64,000 bases of DNA from Flagellimonas lutaonensis. GTDB taxonomy: Bacteria > Bacteroidota > Bacteroidia > Flavobacteriales > Flavobacteriaceae. Positions 17,240 through 26,464 of the stretch are shown in pieces (the stretch's first letter is position 1; the number at the start of each line of letters is the position of its first letter). The DNA lies in contig NZ_CP011071.1 in the NCBI RefSeq assembly GCF_000963865.1, positions 1,988,501-2,052,500 of the forward strand, written 5' to 3'. The notes beneath the pieces are model-generated. The model made no database searches. It saw only the letters and a program-made list of their open reading frames with translations, and was not told the origin of the DNA. Position numbers and translations under genes: made by a program.

Positions 17240-18436
17240 TTACTCAACCCCTCCCTTGGCTTTGTCTTGCCACTCTTTTAGCTCGTCCCACTTGCCATCG
17301 GCTGCCATTTTTGCCTGCTTTGGCCATGATGTAGGGTCAAGGTGTGCCATTCTAGAGCTGGCCTCTGTCAAAACCTCTTTGATTTTTTCAGGCTTTGCCT
17401 TGGCCAAATCAGCATAGGTTGCAAGACCGGCGTTGGCCAATGCTTCGGCTGCCTTTGGCCCTACACCTTCGACTTTGGTAAGGTCATCGGCCTTTTCGGC
17501 TTTCTTTTCCTCAGCTTTTTTCTCCTTTTTGGGAGTTGGCTCAGCCTCCTTTTTTTCTTCTTTTTTCTCCTCTTTCTTTACTTCGGCCTTCTTTACTTCA
17601 TTGGCCTCTTTTTTTGCCTCTGTGGCCTTTGCTTTTTTCTTAGGAGCTTTTACCGGCTCATCGTCTTCTTCACCTATGACGGTAGCGGTTGTCTTTGAGG
17701 TTTCCTTTATCTCTTCCTCTTCTTCGGCAGCAGCTTGCTTCTCGCTTTTTCGTTCAGCAAGACCTTCTGCGACAGCACTGGTAACTTGCTCTAAAATAAT
17801 TTCGATTGATTTACCGGCATCATCGTTTGAAGGAATCACGAAATCGATGGGCCTGGGATCGGAATTGGTGTCGACCATCGCAAAAATAGGGATGTTCAAC
17901 TTTTGGGCCTCCTTCACCGCAATGTGCTCCCGCATAGTGTCCACAATGAAGATAGCCCCGGGCAATCGGGTCATATCGGCAATCGAGCCCAAGTTTTTTT
18001 CCAATTTGGCACGAAGGCGTTCCACTTGAAGACGTTCTTTTTTAGAAAGGGTGTTAAATGTGCCGTCTTTTTTCATCCTGTCGATAGACGACATTTTTTT
18101 GACCGCTTTTCTGATAGTGACAAAGTTGGTCAGCATACCACCGGGCCATCTTTCTGTGATGTAGGGCATGTTTACCTTTGATACCTTGTCGGCCACTATG
18201 TCTTTTGCTTGCTTCTTGGTGGCTACAAAAAGGATTTTCCTTCCTGACGCAGCAATTTTCTTAAGGGCCTCTTTGGCCTCTTCGAGCTTAGCTGCGGTTT
18301 TGTAAAGATTGATAACGTGAATTCCGTTGCGCTCCATGTAGATATAAGGAGCCATGTTCGGATTCCATTTACGTGTCAGGTGCCCAAAATGCACCCCTGC
18401 TTCCAATAAGTCTTTGACTTCTACTTTGTTTGCCAT
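17240..18436 (-). CDS. rpsB: Ribosomal protein S2 with C-terminal helix-hairpin-helix extension
   Basis: A 398-residue S2. Residues 1-225 are the standard S2 core (LLEAGVHFGHLTRKWNPNM, RWPGGMLTNF, IFIVDTMREHIAV, NSDPRPIDFVIPSNDD). About 90 residues rich in Lys, Glu and Ala follow, then a C-terminal domain at about 317-398 with a helix-hairpin-helix signature (DLTKVEGVGPKAAEALANAG). The extension is known in Bacteroidota S2 proteins. The same domain type ends the ActC-like protein at 51446-53158. The ATG at 18436 gives the canonical MANKVEV start; an in-frame extension to 18535 would add a non-homologous leader. Confidence 0.96.
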   Translation of the reverse strand: MANKVEVKDLLEAGVHFGHLTRKWNPNMAPYIYMERNGIHVINLYKTAAKLEEAKEALKKIAASGRKILFVATKKQAKDIVADKVSKVNMPYITERWPGGMLTNFVTIRKAVKKMSSIDRMKKDGTFNTLSKKERLQVERLRAKLEKNLGSIADMTRLPGAIFIVDTMREHIAVKEAQKLNIPIFAMVDTNSDPRPIDFVIPSNDDAGKSIEIILEQVTSAVAEGLAERKSEKQAAAEEEEEIKETSKTTATVIGEEDDEPVKAPKKKAKATEAKKEANEVKKAEVKKEEKKEEKKEAEPTPKKEKKAEEKKAEKADDLTKVEGVGPKAAEALANAGLATYADLAKAKPEKIKEVLTEASSRMAHLDPTSWPKQAKMAADGKWDELKEWQDKAKGGVE

Positions 18437-18713
18437 TTTTGTAATTAGTTTACGTTCCGTTGAGATAGCAATGCCGAGGTGGTCTCCGCTTTTGGCGGAT
18501 CGCCCTTGGCATTTAGATGCTAAACTAAATTCCAAAGAAGTTCTTCAGTTCTTTGGAACAACGACAACTTGGGTTAAAATTTAATCCTGACGAAATATCA
18601 TCAGGATTTTCAATGAACTTTGTTATTCAGGTGATGTGGTAAGGCCACATCGATAATTTTTTTTGACCCGTCTCAAAAGATGCCGACACATTCCGATAGC
18701 TGTCGGAACAGCA
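18437..18713 (-). promoter_or_regulatory. rpsI-rpsB intergenic region / rpsB leader with hairpins
   Basis: This 277-bp gap holds two good inverted repeats. One is TTCCAAAGAA / TTCTTTGGAA at 18530-18558 (10-bp stem, 9-nt loop). The other is AATCCTGA / TCAGGATT at 18583-18608 (8-bp stem), near the rpsI end, which may be a weak terminator. A short TCCGC / GCGGA hairpin near 18485 is also present. Ribosomal protein genes often have autoregulatory leaders, so the first hairpin could be an S2 control element, but no known motif is recognised. No complete promoter was found. Confidence 0.4.
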
Positions 18714-19100
18714 TTAACGCTTAGAGAACTGGAATTTCTTACGCGCCTTCTTTTGGCCGTATTTCTTACGCTCGACCATTCTTGGATCTCTGGTAAGCAG
18801 TCCTTCGGGCTTAAGGACTTCCCTGTGCTCTTCGTTGATTTCGCAAAGAGCTCTTGAAAGAGCCAATCGAACCGCTTCGGCTTGGCCTGTGATGCCACCA
18901 CCGTAAACATTTACTTTAACATCGTAACTGCCTTCGTTGCCGGTAAGCGCAAATGGCTGGTTCACTTTATAGCGCAAGGTGCCTGTTGTAAAGTAATCTT
19001 CAAGAGGTCTTTTATTGACAGTGATATTGCCTTTTCCTTCAGTAACGTACACACGGGCCACGGCCGTCTTTCTTCTACCGATTTTGTGGACTGTCTCCAT
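18714..19100 (-). CDS. rpsI: Ribosomal protein S9
   Basis: A 128-residue S9 with the conserved [18 protein letters not shown] start, [19 protein letters not shown] in the middle, and the basic C-terminal tail ([20 protein letters not shown], then QFSKR) that reaches the P-site tRNA. Its ATG overlaps the rplM stop (TAATG), giving translational coupling in the conserved L13-S9 pair. Confidence 0.98.
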   Translation of the reverse strand: METVHKIGRRKTAVARVYVTEGKGNITVNKRPLEDYFTTGTLRYKVNQPFALTGNEGSYDVKVNVYGGGITGQAEAVRLALSRALCEINEEHREVLKPEGLLTRDPRMVERKKYGQKKARKKFQFSKR

Positions 19101-19555
19101 TATTTGTAATCGTTTAAGTTAATCGCCTTGGGTTTTTGTGCTTCATGGTTATGCTCTGAACCCACATATACTTTTAGGTTTCTGAACAGGGCGGCACCCA
19201 ATTTGTTTTTGGGAAGCATACCCTTGACAGATTTTTCGATAAGTCTTTCTGGGTGCTTGTCCAAAACTTCTTTCGCAGTAACCGATCGCTGACCACCAGG
19301 GTAGCCCGTATAGCGCAAATACACCTTGTCGGTCCACTTGTTGCCTGAAAGGTTGATTTTTTCTGCATTGATGACAATCACGTTGTCACCACAATCGACA
19401 TGTGGGGTAAAGTTGGGCTTGTGTTTTCCACGCAACAACTTGGCCACTTTTGAGGCCAACCGGCCCAGTGTTTGCCCCTCGGCATCAACCAACAACCATT
19501 GCTTGTCAACAGTTGCTTTATTGGCAGAAATCGTTTTATAGCTTAAAGTATCCAA
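19100..19555 (-). CDS. rplM: Ribosomal protein L13
   Basis: A 151-residue L13, a large-subunit assembly protein. Recognised by [20 protein letters not shown], the [19 protein letters not shown] segment and the [17 protein letters not shown] motif. It is the first gene of the rplM-rpsI pair and lies 46 bp downstream of an excellent Bacteroidota promoter. It overlaps rpsI by the shared TAATG. Confidence 0.98.
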   Translation of the reverse strand: MDTLSYKTISANKATVDKQWLLVDAEGQTLGRLASKVAKLLRGKHKPNFTPHVDCGDNVIVINAEKINLSGNKWTDKVYLRYTGYPGGQRSVTAKEVLDKHPERLIEKSVKGMLPKNKLGAALFRNLKVYVGSEHNHEAQKPKAINLNDYK

Positions 19556-19601
19556 ACCTTAAAAATTATGGGTTTAACATGCAATTCCGTCAAACGGGCT
19601 G

Positions 19602-19632
19602 CAAATGTACAATTATTAGATTGAATTACAAA
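19602..19632 (-). promoter_or_regulatory. Bacteroidota housekeeping promoter for rplM-rpsI
   Basis: On the minus strand TTTG, a spacer of exactly 19 bp, then TACATTTG, matching the full sigma-ABfr consensus TTTG-N19-TAnnTTTG. The expected transcription start is about 40 bp upstream of the rplM ATG. It is the best promoter match in the window and supports a Bacteroidota origin. Confidence 0.88.
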
Positions 19633-19800
19633 CCGTTGATTGGGAATATTTTTTTGCTTTTTTAACCGCGAAGTTCTTTCAAGACCATTTGCAATTTGTT
19701 TTCCAAAATTATTGTTAAAAACGGGTCTATTTTCATAAAAACTGTAACGAGTTCTTTTTTTTAGGGTCTTTAGGTTGCATCAATCAAAAAGCTAATTCAC

Positions 19801-22467
19801 GTGAGAACTACCGCCGGCCTTTCGCTTGTCTTTGTATTTGCAATTTTGAACCTTACGGCCCAGCAGGCGAAAAAGCCAAAACCTGCACCTGATTTTATTC
19901 CCAAAAAAATATACACAACAAAAGAAGTAAATGGCCAAGAAGCGCCCATAATCGATGGTAAGCTCGACGACCCGGCTTGGGAAATCGTGGATTGGGCAGG
20001 CGACTTTATAGAAAACCGCCCAGACGAAAATACCCCGCCCAGCTATCAGACCAAGTTCAAGATCATCTACGACGACGGGTTTTTGTACATAGGGGTGAGG
20101 TGTTACGATGCTGAACCGGAGAACATAGTTAAAAGAATGTCGCGCCGTGATGGTTTTGATGGAGATTGGATCGAGTTCAATATCGACAGCTACCATGACA
20201 AGCGCACGGCGTTCTCTTTTAATGTTACCGTAGCTGGCGTAAAGGGCGATGAACTGGTCTCTGAGAATGGCAACAACTGGGACGATAGCTGGAACCCGAT
20301 CTGGTATACAAAAACCCATGTTGATGAGGAGGGGTGGACGGCCGAGCTAAAAATACCGTTCAGCCAGATCAAGTTTGGCAAAGAAAAAAACCAGATTTGG
20401 GGCCTTCAGTCAACTAGGCGTTTCTTTAGGGAAGAAGAGCGTTCGCTATGGCAGCGGGTGCCCTTGGATGCCCCGGGATGGGTCAGTGAATTCGGTGAAT
20501 TACATGGCCTAAAGAACATTGAACCACAAAAACAGTTGGAAATACAGCCCTATACCGTGGCCAGGGGCATAACCTATGAAGCCGAGGAAAGCAATCCTTT
20601 TCGCGATGGCGATGATACCGATTTGAACGTGGGGTTGGATGCCAAGATCGGTATAACCAATGATTTGACGTTGGATTTGACCGTTAATCCGGATTTTGGG
20701 CAGGTAGAGGCAGACCCTTCGGCCATTGCATTGGACGGATTTCAGATTTTCTTCAGGGAACAGCGACCATTTTTTGTCGAAAACAACAATATTTTCGATT
20801 TTAGCCTGTCACAGTCACAGGCAGGCAACACCTTTGGTGCCGATAATATTTTTTACAGCCGACGAATTGGTAGAAACCCGCAGGGTTTTCCGAACACCAA
20901 CGATGGTGAATTTGTCGACCAACCCGAGAACACCCCTATCATCGGGGCGGCCCGTTTCAGCGGCAAGACCAAAGATGGCTGGGCCATTGGTGTGCTCGAA
21001 AGTGTTACCGCCCGCCGATATGCGACCATCGATAACAATGGTGACCGCCGAAGAGAGATCGTTGAGCCCTTGACCAACTATTTCGTCGGCAGGCTTCAAA
21101 AAGACTTTAATGAGCGAAATTCGTACATCGGGGGTATTTTAACCGCGGTGAACCGTGATGCGCTCAGTGAGAATATCGATTTTCTTCACCGTCAGGCCTA
21201 TACCGGTGGTTTTGACTTCAAACACCAATGGAACGACCGTGATTGGTACTTGGGGGGCAACATCAATTGGAGCCATGTAAGGGGCAGCGAAGAGGCCATC
21301 CAAAATACCCAAGAATCCATTACCCATCTGTTTCAACGGGTCGATGCCGAGCATGTAGAGGTAGATCCTGACAAGACATCCCTGACCGGTACCGGGGGCA
21401 ACCTGCAATTGGGCAAAGTGGGCAATGGCCACTTCATGTTCGAGACCGGTGGCACGTGGCGTTCACCCGAATTGGAACTCAACGACATCGGCTTTCAAAG
21501 ACAGGCAGACGATATAAGGCACTATACCTGGGTCGGCTACCGAACCTTGAAACCTGATAGTACTTTCAGAAGGGTGGGCATCAATTACAACCATTGGAGC
21601 GCCTGGGATTTTGGCGGAAACCACAACTATCTACAATTCAACACCAACAGTTGGCAAAACTGGAGCAACAACTGGTTCACCAACCTTGGGTTCAACTATG
21701 CGCCCATACAATATTCAAATTTTGCCCTTAGGGGCGGCCCAAGGTTGCGCAGATCACCTTGGATGAGTTTTTGGAACGGGATCAACACCGATAGACGAAA
21801 AAAATTGCGCTTCAGTGTATTCCACAATGGCCGCAAGGCTGTTGACAACTCAATTAGGTCATACAACATCCAGGCCGGGTTTTCATACCAACCCACCAAT
21901 GCATTGCGTATTTCTGTTTTTCCTGAACTGGGCATCAATAACGACAAGCTGCAATATGTCAACAACATAGACACCCCTAATGGGGTACGATATCTCAATG
22001 GTGAAATCGAGCAGCGAACCTTGAGCATGTCTTTACGGCTGAACTACAATATAAACCCGAACCTAACTATACAGTATTGGGGACAACCCTTTATTTCAAG
22101 GGGTCGGTACTCAAATTTCAAACATGTGACCGATGCCACTGCCAAAAATTTTTCAGCTCGTTTTCTGCAGTATGATACCGACCAGATTTCCTTTGCCGAT
22201 AACACTTTTTCGGTCGATGAGAATCGTGATGGCACCACCGACTTTACTTTTGGCAATCCTGATTTCTCGTTCATCCAGTTTCGCTCGAATCTGGTCGTAA
22301 GGTGGGAGTACATTCCCGGTTCTGAGATATTCTTGGTCTGGTCACAAGACGTATCGCAATCCGGCGATTCCTCTGAGGGGCTTTTTAGCAGTTTGGGCGA
22401 CAATATTTTTGGCCAAAGACCACAGAATATCTTCTTGCTCAAGGCCACCTATCGCTTTATTCTATGA
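19801..22467 (+). CDS. DUF5916 / CBM9-like outer-membrane-associated protein
   Basis: An 888-residue secreted protein with a GTG start and a signal peptide ending LTAQQ. Residues about 40-230 form a carbohydrate-binding-family-9-like domain (APIIDGKLDDPAWEIVDWAG, FKIIYDDGFLYIGVRCYD, EEGWTAELKIPFSQIKFG). The rest is a DUF5916 region with repeated aromatic beta-strands that looks like a large membrane barrel, ending LLKATYRFIL. Such proteins are common in marine Bacteroidota and often labelled hydrolase; no enzymatic activity can be assigned. It is divergent from rplM and is followed by a small lipoprotein gene on the same strand. Confidence 0.85.
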   Translation: MRTTAGLSLVFVFAILNLTAQQAKKPKPAPDFIPKKIYTTKEVNGQEAPIIDGKLDDPAWEIVDWAGDFIENRPDENTPPSYQTKFKIIYDDGFLYIGVRCYDAEPENIVKRMSRRDGFDGDWIEFNIDSYHDKRTAFSFNVTVAGVKGDELVSENGNNWDDSWNPIWYTKTHVDEEGWTAELKIPFSQIKFGKEKNQIWGLQSTRRFFREEERSLWQRVPLDAPGWVSEFGELHGLKNIEPQKQLEIQPYTVARGITYEAEESNPFRDGDDTDLNVGLDAKIGITNDLTLDLTVNPDFGQVEADPSAIALDGFQIFFREQRPFFVENNNIFDFSLSQSQAGNTFGADNIFYSRRIGRNPQGFPNTNDGEFVDQPENTPIIGAARFSGKTKDGWAIGVLESVTARRYATIDNNGDRRREIVEPLTNYFVGRLQKDFNERNSYIGGILTAVNRDALSENIDFLHRQAYTGGFDFKHQWNDRDWYLGGNINWSHVRGSEEAIQNTQESITHLFQRVDAEHVEVDPDKTSLTGTGGNLQLGKVGNGHFMFETGGTWRSPELELNDIGFQRQADDIRHYTWVGYRTLKPDSTFRRVGINYNHWSAWDFGGNHNYLQFNTNSWQNWSNNWFTNLGFNYAPIQYSNFALRGGPRLRRSPWMSFWNGINTDRRKKLRFSVFHNGRKAVDNSIRSYNIQAGFSYQPTNALRISVFPELGINNDKLQYVNNIDTPNGVRYLNGEIEQRTLSMSLRLNYNINPNLTIQYWGQPFISRGRYSNFKHVTDATAKNFSARFLQYDTDQISFADNTFSVDENRDGTTDFTFGNPDFSFIQFRSNLVVRWEYIPGSEIFLVWSQDVSQSGDSSEGLFSSLGDNIFGQRPQNIFLLKATYRFIL

Positions 22468-22534
22468 TTCGCACAGGGTACTAATATGTTTTTTTCTGCG
22501 TTATGTGGTAACAAACACCTCATATCAAATTACT

Positions 22535-23035
22535 ATGAAACGATTTTTTATGCCACTTTTTGTGGCTTTTGCCGTCATCACATCATGTTCTACCGATAAT
22601 GATGAAAATGAAGACGGAAACCTTGAACCGAGCGCATTGGTCGGAACATGGAACATGACCGATGTACGGTTTGAAGAAGATCTTTCGGATCCGAGCCTTA
22701 ACTTGGCAGATGAAATAGTCGACGAACTATTGCAAGAAAACTGCATTTTGGTAAGTTTTACATTCAATGCCGATGGTTCGGCAACAAGTACCGACAAGGT
22801 CAATTATTTACAGGTGAACGCAGGGCCCAACGGGTTGGATGTTCCCTGTCCTACGGAAAGCGATAATGAAACGGCCTCTTGGTCACTTGAGGGAGACCAG
22901 CTTACGTTGGATGATGGAAATGGCACTGTGGAAACCATAACCATAGAATTGGAAGGAAATACCCTTATCATCGCAGGTGAAGACATTGATGAAAACAACT
23001 ATGTTGGTGCCGAAGCCATTTTTACCAAACAATAG
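22535..23035 (+). CDS. Lipocalin-like lipoprotein
   Basis: A 166-residue protein with a lipoprotein-type signal (MKRFFMPLFVAFAVITSC) and a mature part beginning with acidic residues. The body has the small-lipocalin pattern LVGTWNMTDVRFEE, CILVSFTFNADGSATSTD, WSLEGDQLTLDDG and ITIELEGNTLIIAGED, typical of the lipocalin_4-like lipoproteins of Flavobacteriia. The ATG at 22535 is chosen because it begins the signal peptide; an in-frame extension would overlap the preceding gene. Ligand unknown. Confidence 0.8.
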   Translation: MKRFFMPLFVAFAVITSCSTDNDENEDGNLEPSALVGTWNMTDVRFEEDLSDPSLNLADEIVDELLQENCILVSFTFNADGSATSTDKVNYLQVNAGPNGLDVPCPTESDNETASWSLEGDQLTLDDGNGTVETITIELEGNTLIIAGEDIDENNYVGAEAIFTKQ

Positions 23036-23060
23036 ACAGATCGACAAAAATTCTTCAAAG

Positions 23061-23085
23061 ACCCGTTGTTTGTCAACGGGTTTTT
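23061..23085. terminator. Shared terminator between the lipocalin-like gene and the aminotransferase
   Basis: ACCCGTTG / CAACGGGT (8-bp stem, loop TTTGT) is followed by five T residues on the plus strand. The stop codon of the convergent aminotransferase gene (23073-23075) lies inside this hairpin, so the same sequence ends one gene and terminates the other. Confidence 0.85.
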
Positions 23086-24173
23086 ATTTTTACCAAAGCC
23101 TGAACGAGGGCTTCGTTGGCTTCTTGGTCGCCAATGGAAATCCTAACCTTGCCCGGGGCACCGAATTGGGAAACGGGTCGTACCATTACGCCCTGCGCCA
23201 TTAAGAAATCGGTAAACTCCATTTCGGGCAATGGGGGGTCTATAATAAAGAAATTTGCTTGGGTGGGCCAATATTTAATTCCTAGCGAAGCGAAGGCATC
23301 TGCTAAGAATATTTTTCCATCCTGTACCGTTTTCACGGTATTCGCAATAAATTCCTTGTCGTTTAGCGCCCCAATAGCGGCCTCAATGGAAGTGATCGGC
23401 AGCAAAAAGGGCTTATGGATCTGACGGATGTAGTTCGCAATTTTCGCGGTGGTGTAGCAGTAGCCAATGCGTTGCCCTGCCAGTCCGTAGGTTTTTGAAA
23501 AACTGTTGAGGCCAACAATGTTGTAGCCCTGCATAACATAGGGTAGGGCCGTCACATAGTCTTCCGCATCGGCAAACTGGCGATAGACCTCGTCGTAGAC
23601 CACAAGTATATTTTTGGGAATCCTTGCCAGAAAATCCTCCAAAACAGCCTTGGGAATATAAGTGCCCGTGGGGTTGTTGGGGCCGGTCAAAAAAATGATT
23701 TTCGTGCGCTCTGTAATGGCATTCAAGATTCCTTCCACATCCAAGGAATAATCGAAATCCTTCAAGCGCACATCTATCTGCTTGGCCCCGTACCACCTTG
23801 AAAATACAGAATAAGGCAAAAAGCAGGGATTTGAAAAAATAACCTCATCCCCTTCATTGATAAAGGCCCTTAAAATCATGTCGATAATCTCTGACCCGCT
23901 GTTGCCCGTTATAAATTGATCGGCGGCCAACTTATGGTCGAAATCGAGCACCAATGCTTCTCGTAAACGAATATCGGTCTGGTCGGGGTAAAGCGCTATA
24001 TTTTGTGCCGCCTTGATAAGGGCTTCCGTTGCCTTGGGAGATTGCCCCAATGGATTCTCGTTTGACGAAAGCTTATAGATCTTTTTGGTGGAGGCCGGTA
24101 TGTTTTTACCGCCTTTGTATACCTCTTTGGGTTCTAGGTATGGTTTGAAAATCGATTCGATTCCCTTTTCCAT
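23073..24173 (-). CDS. HisC-like PLP aminotransferase, probably aromatic/tyrosine aminotransferase
   Basis: A 366-residue fold-type I aminotransferase of the histidinol-phosphate family. Visible are KLSSNENPLGQSPKATEALI, FLTGPNNPTGTYIPKAVLED, the VVYDEVYRQFAD segment and the PLP-lysine motif SFSKTYGLAGQRIGY. Family members also transaminate tyrosine and phenylalanine. It is the last gene of the hppD-hmgA-fahA operon and overlaps the preceding gene by 1 bp (TGATG). I therefore infer that it makes 4-hydroxyphenylpyruvate from tyrosine rather than serving histidine synthesis; no his genes are near. The specific substrate is not proven by motif. Confidence 0.85.
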   Translation of the reverse strand: MEKGIESIFKPYLEPKEVYKGGKNIPASTKKIYKLSSNENPLGQSPKATEALIKAAQNIALYPDQTDIRLREALVLDFDHKLAADQFITGNSGSEIIDMILRAFINEGDEVIFSNPCFLPYSVFSRWYGAKQIDVRLKDFDYSLDVEGILNAITERTKIIFLTGPNNPTGTYIPKAVLEDFLARIPKNILVVYDEVYRQFADAEDYVTALPYVMQGYNIVGLNSFSKTYGLAGQRIGYCYTTAKIANYIRQIHKPFLLPITSIEAAIGALNDKEFIANTVKTVQDGKIFLADAFASLGIKYWPTQANFFIIDPPLPEMEFTDFLMAQGVMVRPVSQFGAPGKVRISIGDQEANEALVQALVKIKTR

Positions 24174-25051
24174 CAGTCAAATTTTTCAGCGTATAACAAA
24201 ATGGTCAAAGCCTTTTTGGTTTCTCCTTGTTCCAGTAGTTGCTGGGCCCGCAGATGGATGTCTTTTTTTGAAGAAAGCGCTTCTGTCTTTGCCCATTGGG
24301 CCGCCTTTTCAATTTCAGTTTCATCCGGAAGCCTTTCCACATTACCCAGGCGCCCCAGATTGTTGCCGGTTAACACTTCGCTCTCTCGAATACCCTTTGG
24401 TAGTTGGTCGACCCCGATACCCTTGTTGCGAATGGGCTTCAGAATTTCGAACAGTGCATCACCGCTTGCACGGGTGTACCAACTGCCGCCCATACGGCCC
24501 ACCAAGTCGAGTTTGGTAGTGTCCAAGGTGCCATTTTCATCCATGTAGCCTTTGTTGATATGGATGAGTTTTACTTCCGCAAAGATTAGGTTGCCCGCCC
24601 CGGGAAGTTCTGCCAGTTCAATTACCTTGGTGACCTTGCATTCAAAGGCCACGGGCGCCTCGCCCACCCTGGGCGGTTTTACTTTTTCGCTCGCCACTTG
24701 GGTGAAACCGGCCTTGACAAATTCGTTGACCCCTTTATCGTACGCAGTGCTCGCCAAAGACATCTGCTCGACCATGGAATGGTTGACTATATTGATGACC
24801 ACCTCCGGTACCTCTTTCACATTTTGATAGGAATGCTTGGTGGTATTGTCACGACCGCTTCGCGCGGGTGAAAAGATCATGAGCGGCGGATTTGAACTGA
24901 AGACATTGAAAAAACTGAACGGGCTGAGGTTCACGTTTCCTTCTTTGTCAACCGTGCTGGCAAAGCAGATGGGCCTGGGGGCCACAGCGCTTAATAAAAT
25001 ACCGTGCAGCTCGGGCTGTGGCAATTGGGTTGGGTCTATGGTTTTTATCAT
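24173..25051 (-). CDS. Flavin reductase-like FMN-binding split-barrel protein
   Basis: A 292-residue protein with the flavin reductase / FMN-binding split-barrel domain at about residues 15-210 (SAVAPRPICFASTVDKEGNVNL, PFSFFNVFSSNPPLMIFSPA, VVINIVNHSMVEQMSLAS). An additional C-terminal helical region with an ETEIEKAAQWAKTEALSSKK segment follows. It lies between fahA and the aminotransferase gene, overlapping the latter by one base, so it belongs to the tyrosine catabolic operon. Its role there is not established; no flavin-dependent monooxygenase is encoded nearby. Confidence 0.85.
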   Translation of the reverse strand: MIKTIDPTQLPQPELHGILLSAVAPRPICFASTVDKEGNVNLSPFSFFNVFSSNPPLMIFSPARSGRDNTTKHSYQNVKEVPEVVINIVNHSMVEQMSLASTAYDKGVNEFVKAGFTQVASEKVKPPRVGEAPVAFECKVTKVIELAELPGAGNLIFAEVKLIHINKGYMDENGTLDTTKLDLVGRMGGSWYTRASGDALFEILKPIRNKGIGVDQLPKGIRESEVLTGNNLGRLGNVERLPDETEIEKAAQWAKTEALSSKKDIHLRAQQLLEQGETKKALTILLYAEKFD

Positions 25052-25059
25052 AACTTTTC

Positions 25060-25128
25060 TGTCATGTCGAGCGCAGTCGAGACAAAAGAAAAGTTGGGGA
25101 AGTCATTTCGACTGCGCTTAATGTGACA
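25060..25128. repeat. Intergenic inverted repeat (AGCGCAGTCGA family)
   Basis: Two arms share AGCGCAGTCGA in opposite orientation with further matches outward (TGTCA...TCGAGA at 25060-25082, TCATTTCGACTGCGCTTAATG at 25103 on). They can fold into a long hairpin. It fills most of the 90-bp gap between fahA and the flavin reductase gene without separating the operon by a poly-T tract. This looks like a dispersed REP-like element. Confidence 0.7.
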
Positions 25129-25141
25129 TCCCCAAAATCAA

Positions 25142-26362
25142 TTATTTCGCAGGCAAAACTTTGGTTCTCACTTCACCGAAACCAACGCGTTTGCCATCTT
25201 TCTCGGCATAGCCCCGCATGATGACCGTGTCGCCATCATTGATAAATTTTCGTTCGCTGCCATCTTTCAATTTGATGGGTTTGGTGCCCATCCAAGCCAA
25301 TTCGAGCATGGAACCATACGAGTTTTCATCTTTGCCTGAAATAGTCCCTGAGGCCATCATATCGCCAATGTTGATGTTGCAGCCGTTTACGGTATGGTGT
25401 GCCAACTGCTGGGCCATGTTCCAGTACATGTACTTGAAGTTCGAACGGCAAATGGTCTCGGCCTCGCCACCTTCTGGGGCCAAAGCAACCTCAAGGCTCA
25501 CATCGTAATTTCTTTTCCCTTCAAACTGCAAATACGGAAGCACTTCGGGTTTTTGTTCTGGGCCTTCTACCCGAAAGGGTTCCAAGGCATTCAAGGTAAC
25601 GATCCAAGGCGAGATGGAAGAGGCAAAGTTCTTTGCCAGGAAAGGCCCGAGCGGAACATATTCCCATTTTTGTATGTCACGGGCCGACCAATCGTTGAAC
25701 AAAACCAATCCGAAGATATAGTCTTCTGCTTCACTGGTGGAAACTGATTCGCCCAATTTTGTGTCTTTTCCGACCACAAAGCCCATTTCAAGTTCAAAGT
25801 CCAATCGTTGCGAGGGGCCAAAAACAGGTTTTTCGGCGTCTTTGGGCAACGTTTGGCCTTTTGGTCGGTGAATGGGCTGCCCGCTGATGATGATCGAGCT
25901 GGCGCGACCGTGATACCCTACCGGAATGTGTTTCCAGTTGGGCAACAGGGCGTTTTCGGGATCGCGGAACATTTTGCCCACATTGGTGGCGTGCTCGATA
26001 CTGGAATAAAAATCGGTGTAATCGCCAACATGTAGGGGCATGTGCATCTGGGCTTCCGATTGTTTTACGAACAATTCTGGTTTGCCGGCAAGGGGCGAGG
26101 CATCATCTTGCAGCCAATGCTGGATGTCTTTGCGAACCTTTGAGGTGATTTCTTTTCCCAATGAGATGAAATCGTTCAAAGTATCCTTTTCCAACACAGC
26201 GGAGTTAAAATCAAAAACATCCAATTCGGCCACGGCCGCCAAATCTAAAATGTGCTCGCCCACGGCAACCCCTGCCCGTGGACTCCTGTCCTTTGTGGAA
26301 AATATCCCAAAGGGAATGTTATGGATTGAAAAATCTGAGTTTGTGGGTATGTCTATGATCAT
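25142..26362 (-). CDS. fahA: Fumarylacetoacetase
   Basis: A 406-residue fumarylacetoacetate hydrolase, close to the usual 420. An N-terminal SH3-like domain (FSIHNIPFGIFSTKDRSPR) precedes the catalytic FAH domain with GYHGRASSIIISGQPIHRP, the FELEMGFVVGKDTKLGE metal-binding segment, NDWSARDIQKWEYVPLGPFL and MASGTISGKDENSYGSMLE. It splits fumarylacetoacetate into fumarate and acetoacetate, the last step of tyrosine breakdown. It is the third gene of the operon after hppD and hmgA. Confidence 0.96.
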   Translation of the reverse strand: MIIDIPTNSDFSIHNIPFGIFSTKDRSPRAGVAVGEHILDLAAVAELDVFDFNSAVLEKDTLNDFISLGKEITSKVRKDIQHWLQDDASPLAGKPELFVKQSEAQMHMPLHVGDYTDFYSSIEHATNVGKMFRDPENALLPNWKHIPVGYHGRASSIIISGQPIHRPKGQTLPKDAEKPVFGPSQRLDFELEMGFVVGKDTKLGESVSTSEAEDYIFGLVLFNDWSARDIQKWEYVPLGPFLAKNFASSISPWIVTLNALEPFRVEGPEQKPEVLPYLQFEGKRNYDVSLEVALAPEGGEAETICRSNFKYMYWNMAQQLAHHTVNGCNINIGDMMASGTISGKDENSYGSMLELAWMGTKPIKLKDGSERKFINDGDTVIMRGYAEKDGKRVGFGEVRTKVLPAK

Positions 26363-26464
26363 TTTTTAGATATGAGATTTAAGACGTTAGATATTGGATG
26401 GATTATAAAAATAGTTTTACAACTTTTTGTCTCATGTCCAACATCTGCTATCTAACTTCTATTT
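26363..26464. repeat. AT-rich intergenic stretch with imperfect inverted repeat
   Basis: The gap between hmgA and fahA contains GTTAGATATTGGATG and, about 45 bp on, CCAACATCTGCTATCTAAC in opposite sense, an imperfect inverted repeat of the GTTAGAT/TTGGA type. Similar short sequences occur at 34338-34480. No gene or terminator was seen. Confidence 0.4.
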
